From: Scedosporium boydii | Taxonomy: Eukaryota > Ascomycota > Sordariomycetes > Microascales > Microascaceae | DNA length: 64,000 bases | Assembly: GCA_002221725.1 (NCBI GenBank) | Contig: NJFT01000118.1 | Coordinates: 56,179-120,178 of the forward strand | Direction of reading: 5' to 3' | In this document: positions 36,128 through 47,250 of the stretch, in pieces | Layout: the number at the start of each line of letters is the position of its first letter | Numbering within the stretch: the stretch's first letter is position 1 | Translations under genes and position numbers: made by a program | The notes under the pieces: model-generated | The model's database searches: none | What the model saw: the letters and a program-made list of their open reading frames with translations, nothing else | What the model was told of the DNA's origin: nothing

Positions 36128-36538
36128 GTCGGTTTAAGATTTCGGATTTTGTTTTCTAGGTTGGAAGTCGAAGGCGACGGGCACGCGATGCAAGTTTCTG
36201 GAGGTGCAGAGCCAAAAATTTCCTTTGCTCGCTTCGATTAACGCTTATCGAGTCTTATCAGGCCTTATCGGTTCTTATCGATAACGACACACAAAAAATT
36301 TCCAACTCTCCCCACCAAATACACCAAACAAGCCCCACCAAAATTTTTGAGAAGCGGTCACGATTTGGACCAATTTGACTTCGCACAACTGCGGATTGTA
36401 TTGTGGATTGCGGATTGCGGATTGCGACAGGCGTTCCTTCTCTCGGTTGCACCACTTTTCGTCTCGCTACTGCCCACGTATTGAACTTTCAAACTGGCAT
36501 CCCTTCCATTTCGGTTCAAGGCCGGCGGAGAAGCAAAA
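36128..36538. promoter_or_regulatory. Shared UTP7/TSR1 promoter with phased GATA sites and RRPE-like motifs
   Basis: In these 411 bp, CTTATC (GATAAG on the UTP7 strand) occurs at 36244, 36254, 36264 and 36274, exactly 10 bp apart, followed by GATAAC at 36280. Three RRPE-like A/T motifs surround them: AAAAATTT 36214-36221, AAAAAATTT 36293-36301 and AAAATTTTT 36340-36348. RRPE (AAAAATTT) is the known ribosome-biogenesis promoter element of fungi. The GATA phasing of one helical turn is seen directly; cooperative binding is inference. Near 36405-36426 GCGGATT(G) is also repeated. Confidence 0.7.
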
Positions 36539-39035
36539 ATGTCTGGCCTGGCGGTGCATAGCCACCGCCCGACGACCAAAGTCTCACACAAGGCCTTCAA
36601 GTCACGAAAAGCGACCAAAGGTTCCCTACGAGAGCAGTCTAAAGGTAAAAATTACTCGAATATATGTAAATATATATATGTCTAACGTTCTTTTTTTCAT
36701 TCTCCTCCTAGGTCGAGTTGAAAGAGGTGTTCGAAGGACCCCTCACCAGAACGTCATGTCGAAATTTGATCGTCGCAACCAGTCGAAGCAGAAGCAGCTC
36801 TCGAAGCGCCGCGAGCACCAGCAGGAGACGCAGATATTTTCCGGCCGAGATGGCGCGCCAAGGGTTGTAGCGGTGATCCCGCTTTGCCATGATGCCGACG
36901 CTCAGTCCGCTATCAAGCTCATGAACCAGAGCCTAGACATCGATGTCGAAGTTGAAGATGGCTGCTTTCGAGTCCCGGTCGACCGGTTCAAGCAGAAGGT
37001 CATGTACATGCCGTTAAAGCGTGACCTCACCAGCTGCCTTGACGCCGCGCGAGTTGCCGACTTTGTCGTCATTCTTCTGTCCGCCGATGTTGAGGTTGAT
37101 CATCTGGGCGAACTGATCCTGCGAGGCGTGCAGAGTCAGGGCTTATCTACACTCTACACTGCAGTTCACGGACTGGGAAAACTCGAGACCGCGAAGCACA
37201 AGCAGCAAACTCTAACTTCTCTCAAGTCATACATCACCCACTTCCACCCAGACCAAGACAAGCTCTTCAGCCTTGATAACAGGCAAGATTGCGCCAATTT
37301 GATGAGATCACTCTGCAGCACAACACCCAAGGGCATCAAGTGGCGCGACGAAAGAAGCTGGATGCTCGTTGAGGAAGTCAAGTTCGCTGCATCTGACGCT
37401 AAGACCACCACGCTCACCGGAGTTGTTCGCGGACGGGGTCTCAAGGCCGACAGACTCGTGCAAGTGGGAGATTGGGGAACGTTCCAGATTGAGAAGATTA
37501 CCGCGGCGCCACTTCCTACAGATTCCAAGAAAGGAAAGGCGAGTGAACTTGACCGAGAAGCGTCTGGGGATATTCTCGACGCGCCGACGGATGATCGGGA
37601 TAATATTGCCGAGTTAGCACCGGAGGAGATTGCGATGGAAGACGACGAAGGCATGGCTGATGCCGGAACGTCTGCGAAGAAGGGCGTCCTTCTCGATGAG
37701 CATCACTATTTCTCTGAGGACGAGGGGGAGGAACAAACAGTTGCAAGGAAACGAGTGCCCAAGGGAACGTCGGCTTATCAATCTGCGTGGTATCTGGAGG
37801 ATGACGTGTCGGACTCGGGAAGCGACCTAGAAGATTTTGAAATGAATGACGCCGAGGAGGAAGAAGCGAGCCCTGAAGATGGAATTGAGGGGTACGCTCC
37901 TCGTGAACCAACGGAAGCCGGCCCCTCAGAATACCCGCAGTCAGAGATGATGATAGAGCCAGATGAGGAGGCGGATGCAGAGCAGCTTGCGGCCTATAGG
38001 GCACGCAGGAGGGACGAAGCTGACGAGGACAAGGAGTTCCCAGATGAGATCGAACTCCTCCCCAATGTTCTCGCTAGAGAGAGGTTAGCTCGTTACCGTG
38101 GCCTCAAGAGCCTCAGGACGAGTCCATGGCAAGAGGATGAGGACCACGCCCACGAGCCCGAGGAGTGGAGGAGGCTGCTGCAGATCCCAGATTACAAGTC
38201 ATCGCGGGTACAAACTGCGCGCGAGGCCCTGGTTGGCGGCGTTGCCCCCGGAACGCGTGTGCAGGTGCATATTCGAGGTGTGCCCGAGAAAGTTAGGGAA
38301 GCGTATACGCCTACCACCCCAGTTTCCCTCTTCTCTCTCCTAAGGCATGAGAACAAGAAGACGGCTGTAAACTTCCTCATCAACCTCAGCACAGACTACC
38401 CCAAGTCCATCAAGTCAAAGGAGGAGCTCATTCTCCAGTGCGGGCCGAGGAGGATGGTCATCAAGCCCCTCTTCTCTCAACCCGGCACGACACCCAACGA
38501 CGTCCACAAGTATTGCCGATACCTGCACCCAGGACAAAGCGCCGTGGCAACGTTCATGGGACCAGTCACCTGGGGCAGCGTCCCCGCACTCATCTTCAAG
38601 CGGACAAGTAGCGAGCAAGCGGAGAGCGCCGAGGAGGCGAATACGGGCCTGACCCTGATCGCCACAGGCACGGCGCTACCTCCCTCGACGTCTCGCGTCG
38701 TCGCCAAGCGGGTGATCCTCACTGGCCACCCGTACCACATCCACAAGAAGGTCGTCACTATCCGCTACATGTTCTTCAACAAGGAGGACGTAGAGTGGTT
38801 CAAGGCGCTGCCGCTTTGGACGAAGCGTGGCCGAAATGGTTATATCAAGGAGACGCTGGGCACCCACGGATACTTCAAGGCTACCTTCGACGGGCGGATT
38901 AATCCTCAGGATGCCATTGGTGTCAGCCTGTACAAGAGGGTCTGGCCGCGGAATGCGGTGCCGTTGGACGGCCCCTTGGTGGATACACCTTCTAACGATG
39001 CTAACGACGATGGGATGGACATGGATGGCCAGTAA
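36539..39035 (+). CDS. TSR1: Pre-rRNA processing protein Tsr1
   Basis: Exons 36539-36644 and 36712-39035 encode about 809 residues (yeast Tsr1 is 788). The 67-nt intron has donor GTAAAA, branch TCTAAC and acceptor CTCCTAG. Exon 1 carries the basic start MSGLAVHSHRPTTKVSHKAF, which the unspliced upstream frame would miss. A GTPase-like fold without a P-loop follows (RVVAVIPLCHDADAQSA), then the AARP2CN part (WMLVEEVKFAASD, VVRGRGLKADRLVQVGDWG), a long acidic linker of about residues 320-490, and the RIBIOP_C/Tsr1 C-terminal domain (ARYRGLKSLRTSPW, GTRVQVHIRGVP, SLLRHENKKTAVNF, HPYHIHKKVVTIRYMF). Tsr1 binds late 40S precursors and blocks early translation-factor binding. Confidence 0.96.
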
Positions 39036-39202
39036 ACGTGGCCGATTGTTTGGTTTTGCACTTTCTCTCCTTTGTTTCCCGGTTTTATCGCATTAACAAC
39101 CTGTCCTCATAACGACACATGATGACCTCAATAGAATATATCTACACGGATATGAAATAAGGTGACAGGAGCACATAACGTAGAGAGTTACAGAGAAAAG
39201 TA

Positions 39203-40205
39203 TCACTCAGCCTTCAATGCGTCAAGCCCCTCGGTCGGCTTAGGCCCGCCCCGCGCCTTAGAAACCGCCTCGGCGCCACTCGACCTCCAAGCACTGAGGA
39301 TCAAGTTCACAACGTGTTCAACGCCCTTGCCCGTCTTCACCTGGCAGAACAGAGTCGGCCCACCATCCCTCATCCTCCTAGCATCCCTATCCATAACATC
39401 AAGATCGGCACCCACAGCCTCCGCCAAATCGATCTTATTCACAACAAGCAAATCACTCTGCGTGATCCCCGGACCACCCTTTCGGGGGATCTTATCCCCG
39501 CCGCTAACATCAATGACGTAGATGATGAAATCAGCAAGCTCCCTCGAATAGTTCGCCGCGAGGTTATCCCCGCCAGACTCGATGAGCAAGATGTCCGTGG
39601 CAAACTCGCGCTGGAGGTCCTCGAGGGCGGCGAGGTTGGCGGAGATGTCCTCCCGCACGGCGGCGTGGGGACAGCCGCCCGTCTCGATGGCGCGGATGCG
39701 CGGTGTGGGGAGGGCGGCGTGGCGGGTTAGGAATTCGGCGTCTTCGCGGGTGAAGATGTCGTTGGTTACGGCGGCGATGGAGTAGGATTCGCGGAGGGCG
39801 AGGCAGAGGGCTAGCATTAGGGCGGTTTTGCCGGAGCCGACGGGGCTGGGGGGGTGGGGAGGTGATGTTAACAATGGGGGTTATGGTCATGGAGTAAGGT
39901 AGAGATAGCTATGAAAAAGGGTCACGTCGACAAATGGCAGCAGTGAGAAGCATTGGCTGCTAGTATTCATAGAAGCAGAAAGGCTAGACGATTGAGACAT
40001 ACCCGCCAATTCCAACGGTAAATGCCCTCTCCTTCCAGGCTCTTCCCTCTACGATGGGCATCTCGCGGGCGAGATAGCTCCCAGGTCCATCGAGGATCTC
40101 GTGCGAGTGGCCATGTTCGGCTGCGGAGAACCTGATATCGTGTGGGTGCGAATGATCGTGAGAGTGGCCTCCGAAGCCGTGATCATGGGAGTGAGAGTGG
40201 GACAT
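39203..40205 (-). CDS. ureG: Urease accessory protein UreG (Ni2+-delivery GTPase)
   Basis: Exons 40205-40003 and 39845-39203 give about 281 residues. The 157-nt intron (donor GTATGT, acceptor CCCCCAG) falls inside the P-loop, between GIGG and PVGSGKTAL. The N-terminus is a His-rich nickel-binding stretch ([20 protein letters not shown]), common in fungal and plant UreG but absent from most bacterial ones. Other motifs are [12 protein letters not shown], the metal-binding [27 protein letters not shown], and the base-recognition NKID in [14 protein letters not shown]. UreG hydrolyses GTP while passing nickel to urease with UreD and UreF; those genes are not in the window. GATA sites upstream suggest nitrogen control. 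Confidence 0.95.
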
Positions 40206-40940
40206 GGTAACTCGGAGTGAACCTGATACGTGAATTGGCTTGAGGAATTGTTTAATTAGTGTTTATAAGATCGTGGTGTGGTCTATCAACATCAAGCTAC
40301 CCTAGACTAGGTTGAGCGGCGATGGAGGGGCATGGCGGGGTAAAACTGTTTGGAGAAAGACCGAGTGATAAGTAACGGATAACGGAGGGAGCTTGAGGTC
40401 TCTCATATAGGTACAATTATACATGGTGGTTCATTTATGGAGTCCTTATCAAGATCCCATTGTCCTGGAGAGAGGGAAGCTATCAATTGATCTGTCAAGG
40501 TATCAAAGTATCAAAGTATACCTGTACAATGTCTCAGTATCGATAGAGCTTGAGGGAAGATGAATACAAGCAAACGAAGTACGAAGTTGGATTGACGTAA
40601 TATTGGACTGTCCATTCGATAGATTGATAATAAAGGTGAATAATCGCATAAATCTCACCCCTCATTGCCTTTCGAAAATTCGGACCAGCATTGGCGCGTA
40701 TCTCTTGACGCCAGGGCTCTGAGACCGCCTAAAACCTGCCCGTTTTTCGTTTCCTGCCAGTGCTGTCGTACTTCCACAACCGGTCTCGTACCTCTACTAG
40801 GCCAACTCCCGCGATGCATTGAATCACCGGCCAGGCATTCCGCGGTGCTTGCTAGCTCGCCTTTAAGTTTACGCTCACGCTGGGCCTCTCACCTTGTACA
40901 AGGAGGAAACCCTCGGCGGACAGGGCCAGACCTGGTCGCG
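40206..40940. promoter_or_regulatory. Divergent ureG/NRK1 intergenic region with GATA sites
   Basis: The 735-bp spacer holds TGATAAG at 40366-40372, its complement CTTATCA at 40445-40451, GATAAC at 40378 and TGATAA at 40625. HGATAR is the site of the AreA/NIT2 nitrogen activator, so urea-related ureG is a plausible target. A short tandem TATCAAAG is at 40500-40517, and a near-copy of the dispersed motif (TACGAAGTT) at 40580. Confidence 0.5.
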
Positions 40941-42014
40941 ATGGAGGAACGAAAAGCGTTCATCGTTGGCATCAGCGGATGCTCTTCTAGCGGGAAGACG
41001 ACTCTTGCTCGCCTGCTGCGGAAAATCTTTCCCAGCACCATGATCCTGCATGAAGACGATTTTTACAAACCAGAGACCGAGTAGGGCCTTCTCTCCCTTT
41101 CTTCTGAGTGTCCTGTTCACACCAGTTTTCTCTGCTATTTTCTTCTCACTGTCCTTTTATTTTTTACCTTTTTTTCTCCTTTCCTTTCCTTTCCCTTGCA
41201 TTTGCTTATAGTCATCCAGCCATTCTCGCGGGTTCGATTACTGACACCAGTGCCTTTCCCCCACGCCCAAAGCCTACCCATCCACCATGGGTTCTTAGAC
41301 TGGGATTGCGCCGAGGCCATCTCCATCCCCGACGTGGAAAAGACCCTCGCGCACATCCACGCCACCGGCACCTTCCCTGTGGGTATCCGTCTATCTGCCT
41401 CCCTATCCGCCCGAACAGACCATGGCTGTTCGACGGTGCTAGACTCGTCGACTAAGCGGTTATCTCAGGCAAGCCTGGAATCCAAGGAGGACCAGAACTC
41501 GGTAGGGAGGTGCCCGGTGTCCGATGCCAAGATTGACGAGATGAAGGAGAGGGTGGCGGCTTGGTTAAAGGAGGGAGAGCCGGGCTATCGTTTGTTTACG
41601 GAAGGAAAGCTGAAGCTATGCCTCTTTGACGGGTTCCTTCTCTACTCGAAGGAGATGGTGTCTATCATGAAGCTCATCGACCTCAAGCTGTTCTTGCTTG
41701 TTAGTAAAGAGAAGGCGACGCAGAGGAGAGAGGCTCGCGATGGCTATGTCACGATTGAGGGGTTCTGGAAAGACCCGCCGGGATATGTGGAGAATATCGT
41801 CTGGCCGAACTATGCGAGAGCTCATGCGTGGCTGTTCAAGGATGGTGATGTTGAAGGCGCCTTGGATGAGAAGGCGATGGCGGAGTTTGGCATCATGGCA
41901 CAGCTGGATCAGGGCCTTGATGTAGATCCGGATACTACGCTAGAGTGGGCTGTGGAACAGATCATTACGCGGTTAGAGGAGTTTATGCTGTTGGATTCGA
42001 AAGCGTCTGGTTAG
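40941..42014 (+). CDS. NRK1: Nicotinamide riboside kinase
   Basis: Proposed exons 40941-41080, 41273-41378 and 41469-42014 encode about 263 residues. Intron 1 (192 nt) has donor GTAGGG and acceptor CAAAG. Intron 2 (90 nt: donor GTGGGT, acceptor CTCAG) is a multiple of three without a stop, so retention would insert 30 residues between GTFP and ASLESKEDQNS; removal restores the family sequence. Walker A is GCSSSGKT at residues 13-20; the substrate-binding HEDDFYKPETD follows at 37-47, then LDWDCAEAISIPD, VSDAKIDEMKERV and a lid with KEKATQRREARDGY. The enzyme phosphorylates nicotinamide riboside to NMN in NAD+ salvage. It belongs to the uridine-kinase-like P-loop family, but the spacing fits Nrk1 rather than Urk1. 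Confidence 0.9.
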
Positions 42015-42474
42015 ATGGAGCGCGGGCTTGTCTGGATCATCACGATGTACATGGCAGATATATATATAATATATGACAATTAGATTTAATACGACTAGAG
42101 TCTGAAACCCAGTGGCAGAAACTACACTCTGAGGAAACAAAGAACTCGGAAAGCTCGGGAATGTTGGACTGGATTCTTCCATTCCAGGTCTAATTATGCA
42201 TTGAAGTGGTGAATCTAAATTCCAGTGAAATCAATTGATATGGCATAGGGATCGTCACACAGAGCACTCGAGGCACTGTGCGACTGAACGAGGTGGCGTC
42301 TGTGCTTGACAACAAATTCAGTTGAACCTTCTATTGGTGCCGTCATCAACTAGAATAAACACCGAATGCTCCAATATTACTGCACCCCTTCAAAAATCGA
42401 ATCGACAACCTAAAAAGGAAAAAGAAAAAAACAACCGCGATTCTCAGCCAACGACCTCTCTGAGCATACACGAC
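42015..42474. other. Intergenic region NRK1 to PTH2
   Basis: The first part is A/T-rich (TATATATATAATATATG near 42058) and probably the NRK1 3' UTR; the rest is the PTH2 promoter. The PTH2 frame is open upstream to an ATG at 42322, but that extension is Lys/Gln-rich, unlike the family. Confidence 0.5.
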
Positions 42475-43303
42475 ATGATGGAGCTCGACGAAAAAACAAG
42501 ACAGACAGCCATTCTACTTTCAACAGGCTTCGTCTCCCTCTTCTCAGGCTTCCTCCTCGGCGTCTACGCCATCCGCGGCTATCTAATCTCCCCAGCACTG
42601 GCCGAGGAGCGACGGAGATACCACAAAGACCCCGTTGAGAGCGAAGAATCCGACATTGACGAGGATGACACGATTTTAGACCACGCGCCGAACTGGGCCA
42701 ACGGCGAGGAGGCCGATAAGAGAGACGGACTTCGGTCGGGCGAGTCCAAGAAGTCGAAGGAGAGCGAGGATGCGGGAAGCTCGAAACCTAGTGCGGCTGT
42801 GTCGATGGGAAACCCGAACGAGGAATGCAAACTAGTCCTAGTTGTCCGTACAGACCTGGGCATGACAAAAGGTGAAAGAGACTTCCAGCGGCTTCGCTTT
42901 TTGTCCCGGATGGCATTTCCATCACCAACAAGCTTCCAAGATGTCCCTAATGCTAACTATCCGCGGGAATTCTACAGGCAAGATCGCCGCTCAGTGCTCC
43001 CACGCCACGCTCGCCTGCTACAAAACTCTCTCGCGCAAGGCGGAGCGGAATCCCAACTCGAACGAGGCGCGACTCCTGCGACGCTGGGAATCGAGAGGCC
43101 AGAAGAAGATTGCCGTGCAGATCAAGAGCCAGGACGACATGATGGACCTCATGGGCATTGCGCGGAGCTTGGGCATCACGGCGGAGGTTATCGCCGACGC
43201 TGGGAGGACGCAGATTGAGGCGGGAAGCTTGACGGTGCTTGGGGTTGGGCCGGCGCCTCAGAGCTTGGTTGATAAGGTTACGGGGCACTTGAAGCTTTTA
43301 TAA
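42475..43303 (+). CDS. PTH2: Peptidyl-tRNA hydrolase 2 (Pth2), membrane-anchored
   Basis: Exons 42475-42871 and 42978-43303 encode about 240 residues. The 106-nt intron has donor GTGAAA, branch GCTAAC and acceptor CTACAG, and splits the Gly of MTKGKIAAQ. I chose the ATG at 42475; 42478 is also possible, and an in-frame ATG at 42322 would add 51 residues. A hydrophobic helix near residues 11-35 (LLSTGFVSLFSGFLLGVYAI) anchors the protein, as in Pth2/Bit1 of the outer mitochondrial membrane. After an acidic Ser-rich linker comes the catalytic domain: LVLVVRTDLGMTKGKIAAQC, SHATLACYKTL, QKKIAVQIKSQDDM, VIADAGRTQIEAGSLTVLGV. It frees tRNA from peptidyl-tRNA that dissociates from ribosomes. Confidence 0.94.
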
Positions 43304-45130
43304 GGGGGGCGAAGGGCGAAGCGAAACGAAGGATGTGGCGCACATGTACAACTATGGCGATTTGCCAGACACCGGATAGCCAAGTTTCTGTAGCAGCTAT
43401 GTTTATTTGCTGCCATGGCATAGAAGGGATCTACGGCGTATTGGGGAAAGGAGACTATTTCGCAAAAAGGGCCAAAAAAATTCGAAGGATTCATCACACC
43501 ATGCTGCTTTCACAGGGACCTTGCCTTGGTGGGTTCCGGGGCCGCCCGCAGGGAGCAAATACGCATTCTTGAAGGAGTAGAAGGACTCGGAATCGGATCT
43601 AGCCTTCATTGGTGGAAAGGACAGCCTCGAGTCCGGCCGAAGAGCGTGGGGGAGCTGCCGGCAGCATGTGTTCATGGATCCTACCCCAGGCAGCTTCGGC
43701 AGACCAACATTCTTAACGACGTTGACGCAAGAAGTGCCGCTCGACATGTGCTCCTTTTCTTGACACGTAATGTTGCTTACGGGCCGTTCCTACGCCGATT
43801 CAATATATCTCTCAATTATCCCTCATAGGCCATCGAGCTGTGTCTGTCCGTGGAGGGGGTTGACTTGACCAGGTAGAGAAGGGAGCTGCTGGTTGGATGT
43901 TACGAAGGTATGTACACTACTTCGTACAGGCTTCGATTTCATCGAGAAAACGGCCCAAGCTCTTATTTCCCGATACCGGGAAGGTATTCAGCCAAGGTTA
44001 CTTCGTACTTTGTTGCCAGTTGCTGTTCCCTGATTACGAAGTAATCGATCAATGGATTGCGCCTACCCCAGCAACTGAGCCAGGGGCGATAGCGTGTGTA
44101 GATTGCCCACGTGCAGCCAGGAGACAATGGTATGGAGAGTGCTTGTACAATTGTACTTGTAAGTTGTAGTAGTGTACGAAGTCCGCTCTAACGAGCACTC
44201 CGTAATGTTTGACAGTCAAAGTATTGATACAAAAATACGCTCCGAAATAGTGGGGTGTCTGATTGCCTGCAACTGTGGGCGGGACTTTTCGATTGTTGGT
44301 TTCAAACATTTCAGCGGCATGTGAAAAAGCGATCAAATCTTATGTAGCAAACATTGAACCCAGCGAGCATTACTGAGGTATAGCCTGGGCACGAGAACAA
44401 CGGTAGCCCAGAAGCGTCCCGCACTATTGGAGCATTATTCCGTAGTGTACAATCAATTGATAATTACTTGGATATGGATCAATTGATGTGCGTCACGCGG
44501 CATGCGCGATAACGTGAAGCGAAAAAGGCGACCAAGGCATGGAAGGCAGGAAGTTCAGCTGCGTCGTGTAAGTAAACTACAAGGCAAAAATGTCAATTAA
44601 TCCCGTCTCGTCTGAAGACTTGGCACGGCCTGGAGACGACGCAAACGTTTCCCGTCCGGAACTTTTCTTTTCCCTTTTTGCCCCTTCACCTCCTCCCCTC
44701 TCCTGATCCGATTCCTCGTATCCGACTCCTTGCCAGGACATGCTCATGTTTCCTTTGTCCGTTTCAGTGGTTTCCTACGTCGTGGGTTGAGGAAGACGAC
44801 GTTCTGGCTCTCCTGGCCACTGCAACCTCCATCAACTGAGGGAACATCACCCATCACCCTGCGATACCGCAACCCGTCAACCCCATCGTCAACCAGAGAG
44901 ACGCGTCACGGACGTCCCGTTCTTTTCTTGGAATTGAAGCCTCATCCGTATTTTTTTTTTTTGGCGATATTTCCACTTCAATTTCGTGAAAGGGCTTTCG
45001 GATTGACTTATTGCGCCCTATCAAGTTTCAGCGGGGATATCAGCAACTAATTGGACTTCCTGGCACCTTCTGATATAAGTCCGGATCGTCACATCGACCA
45101 CACTCTCTTACACACACAATTCCATTCACC
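43304..45130. other. Intergenic region with a second motif cluster
   Basis: 1.8 kb without a credible gene. TACTTCGTA/TACGAAGTA has exact copies at 43918, 43999 and 44035 plus a near-copy at 44174, and the palindrome GTACAATTGTAC is at 44145-44156. The last ~450 bases are CT-rich with a T tract near 44949-44962 and should be the GUT2 promoter and leader. Confidence 0.55.
44145..44156. repeat. 12-bp perfect palindrome GTACAATTGTAC, copy 2
   Basis: Identical to the copies at 12715 and 56056. It lies about 100 bases after three exact copies of the 9-bp dispersed motif. Confidence 0.85.
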
Positions 45131-47250
45131 ATGGCACCCATGCCTCGTTTCACGCTCGTGCGAAGGTGGGCGCTTCCCGTTACCGCCGGTCTCGTCGGCG
45201 GCGCCATCTTCTACAGCTACCGTCCGCGCGAAATCCCCGGCTTCGAGCCTCCGGTGGTCCCGCATCCCATCTACGGCGCAGACGGAACCTTTAAGCTCCC
45301 TCGGTTTCCCCGGGTCAAATCTAGATATGAGCAGATTGCGAGGCTTAAGAAGAGCGCCGAGTCCAAGGACGATGAGTACGACATGCTAATTATCGGCGGC
45401 GGCGCCACCGGGGCTGGCGTTGCACTCGATGCTGCCACCCGAGGACTCAAGGTTGCGCTCGTCGAGAGGGATGATTTCAGTAGCGGCACGAGCAGCAAGA
45501 GTACGAAGCTCGTCCACGGAGGTGTGAGGTACCTCGAAAAGGCCGTGTGGAATCTAGATTACGCTCAGTACGAGCTCGTCAAGGAAGCTCTCAAGGAGCG
45601 TAAATACTTTCTGAGGACGGCACCGCATCTAAGTATGTGGCTGCCCATCATGCTGCCCATAGACAGATGGTGGAAGGCCCCTTATTACTGGGTGGGCACG
45701 AAACTGTACGATGTGCTCGCGGGGAGTGAGGGGGTCGAGAGTTCCTACTTTTTGACCAAGAGCAAGGCGCTCGAGGCCTTTCCGATGCTGAAGCGAACCG
45801 ACCTTTTCGGTGCCCTGGTCTACTACGACGGCGCCCACAACGACTCGCGCATGAATGTGTCCATCGCCATGACGGCGGCGCTCTACGGTGCCACGGTCGT
45901 TAACCACATGGAGGTGACGCAGCTCTTCAAGGACGAGAATGGCAGGATATGCGGTGCGGCTGTAAGCGACCGTATACCGGAAAGAGACAGGCGCAAGTCC
46001 CAGGATATCACCATCAAGGCTAAGTGCGTCATCAATTGCACCGGCCCGTTCTGCGATTCGATACGGAAGATGGATGATCCCACGTTAAAGGATATCGTCT
46101 CGCCATCCTCTGGAGTTCACGTCATGCTTCCGGGCTACTTTAGCCCATCGAGCATGGGCCTCATCGACCCTTCTACGTCGGACGGCCGTGTTATATTTTT
46201 CTTACCTTGGCAGGGAAACACCATCGCGGGAACGACTGACGAGGCATGCGACATCTCACCGAACCCGCTCCCGGACGAAAAGGCGATCGAATGGATTCTC
46301 AACGAAATTAGGCATTACATTGCCCCTGACATCAACGTACGCCGGGGAGACGTCCTTGCCGCTTGGTCTGGCATCCGGCCCCTAGTCAAGGACCCCAAAG
46401 CGAAGAATACGGAGTCGCTTGTCCGAAACCACCTCATCGACGTCTCGGCCTCGGGCCTGGTTACCTGTGCCGGCGGAAAGTGGACGACGTACCGACAGAT
46501 GGCGGAGGAATGCGTGGATACGGCCATTCAGGAATTCGGACTCAAGACCAAGCCCTTTGAAAACGCACCATGCGTGAGCGGAACCGACGTCGTTGACGAC
46601 GGCGCGATCCTGGATGGTACCTGCCAGACCCATAACGTGCGTCTGGTCGGCGCCCACGGATTCAGCAAGACGCTCTTCATCCCCCTGATCCAGCATTTTG
46701 GCGTCGAGACCGAGGTCGCCAAGCATCTAACGGAAAGCTACGGCGATCGGGCCTGGGCCGTTGCCGCGCTATGCCAACCGACAGATCGGCGGTTCCCTGC
46801 GCGTGGAGAGCGGATCTCCCAGCTTTATCCATTCGTGGATGGCGAGGCGCGGTATGCCGTGAAGCACGAGTATGCGCAGACTGCGGTGGATGTGTTGGCG
46901 AGGCGGACGAGGCTGGCTTTCCTCAATGCTCAGGCTGCTCTTGAAGCCCTTCCGCGGGTGATTGATATTATGGCACAGGAGTTGAACTGGGACAAGAGGC
47001 GGCAGGATCTGGAGTGGAAAGAGAGTAAGTTGCTTCCCCTTGCCCCCCCCTCCCCGGGCTTCTTTTTCCTGTTTTGCAGAGGACTAATCCGAGATTGTCG
47101 CATTTAGCGGTCGCATTCCTCGAATCAATGGGTCTCCCACAGCCCATGCTCTCAGCAACGCGGAAGCAAGTCGAGCAAGGCAAGCTTGATTTCGCAAGCT
47201 CTCTCGAGTGGAAGATGTACTCCCGGCACGATGGGCCCACGGACATCTAA
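45131..47250 (+). CDS. GUT2: FAD-dependent glycerol-3-phosphate dehydrogenase, mitochondrial
   Basis: Exons 45131-47024 and 47108-47250 give about 678 residues; the 83-nt intron has donor GTAAGT and acceptor ATTTAG. A basic start with a hydrophobic segment at 13-29 (ALPVTAGLVGGAIFYSY) fits an inner-membrane signal. The FAD-binding GGGATGAGVALDAATRG lies near residue 88, followed by VERDDFSSGTSSKSTKLVHG and GGVRYLEKAV. Later family blocks are LVYYDGAHNDSRMN, INCTGPFCDSIR, PWQGNTIAGTTDEACDI, WSGIRPLVKDP and CAGGKWTTYRQMAEECVD. The C-terminal DAO_C region (EYAQTAVDVLARRTRLAFL) is complete, and no EF hands follow, as usual in fungi. It oxidises glycerol-3-phosphate to dihydroxyacetone phosphate and feeds electrons to ubiquinone. 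Confidence 0.97.

Noticed and set aside
36375..36538. Upstream in-frame extension of the TSR1 frame
   Set aside because: It runs through intron sequence and the promoter; the true start MSGLAVHSHRP lies in another frame at 36539 and joins by a good intron.
42322..42474. 51-codon N-terminal extension of Pth2
   Set aside because: Lys/Gln-rich leader without conservation features; family members begin just before the membrane helix.
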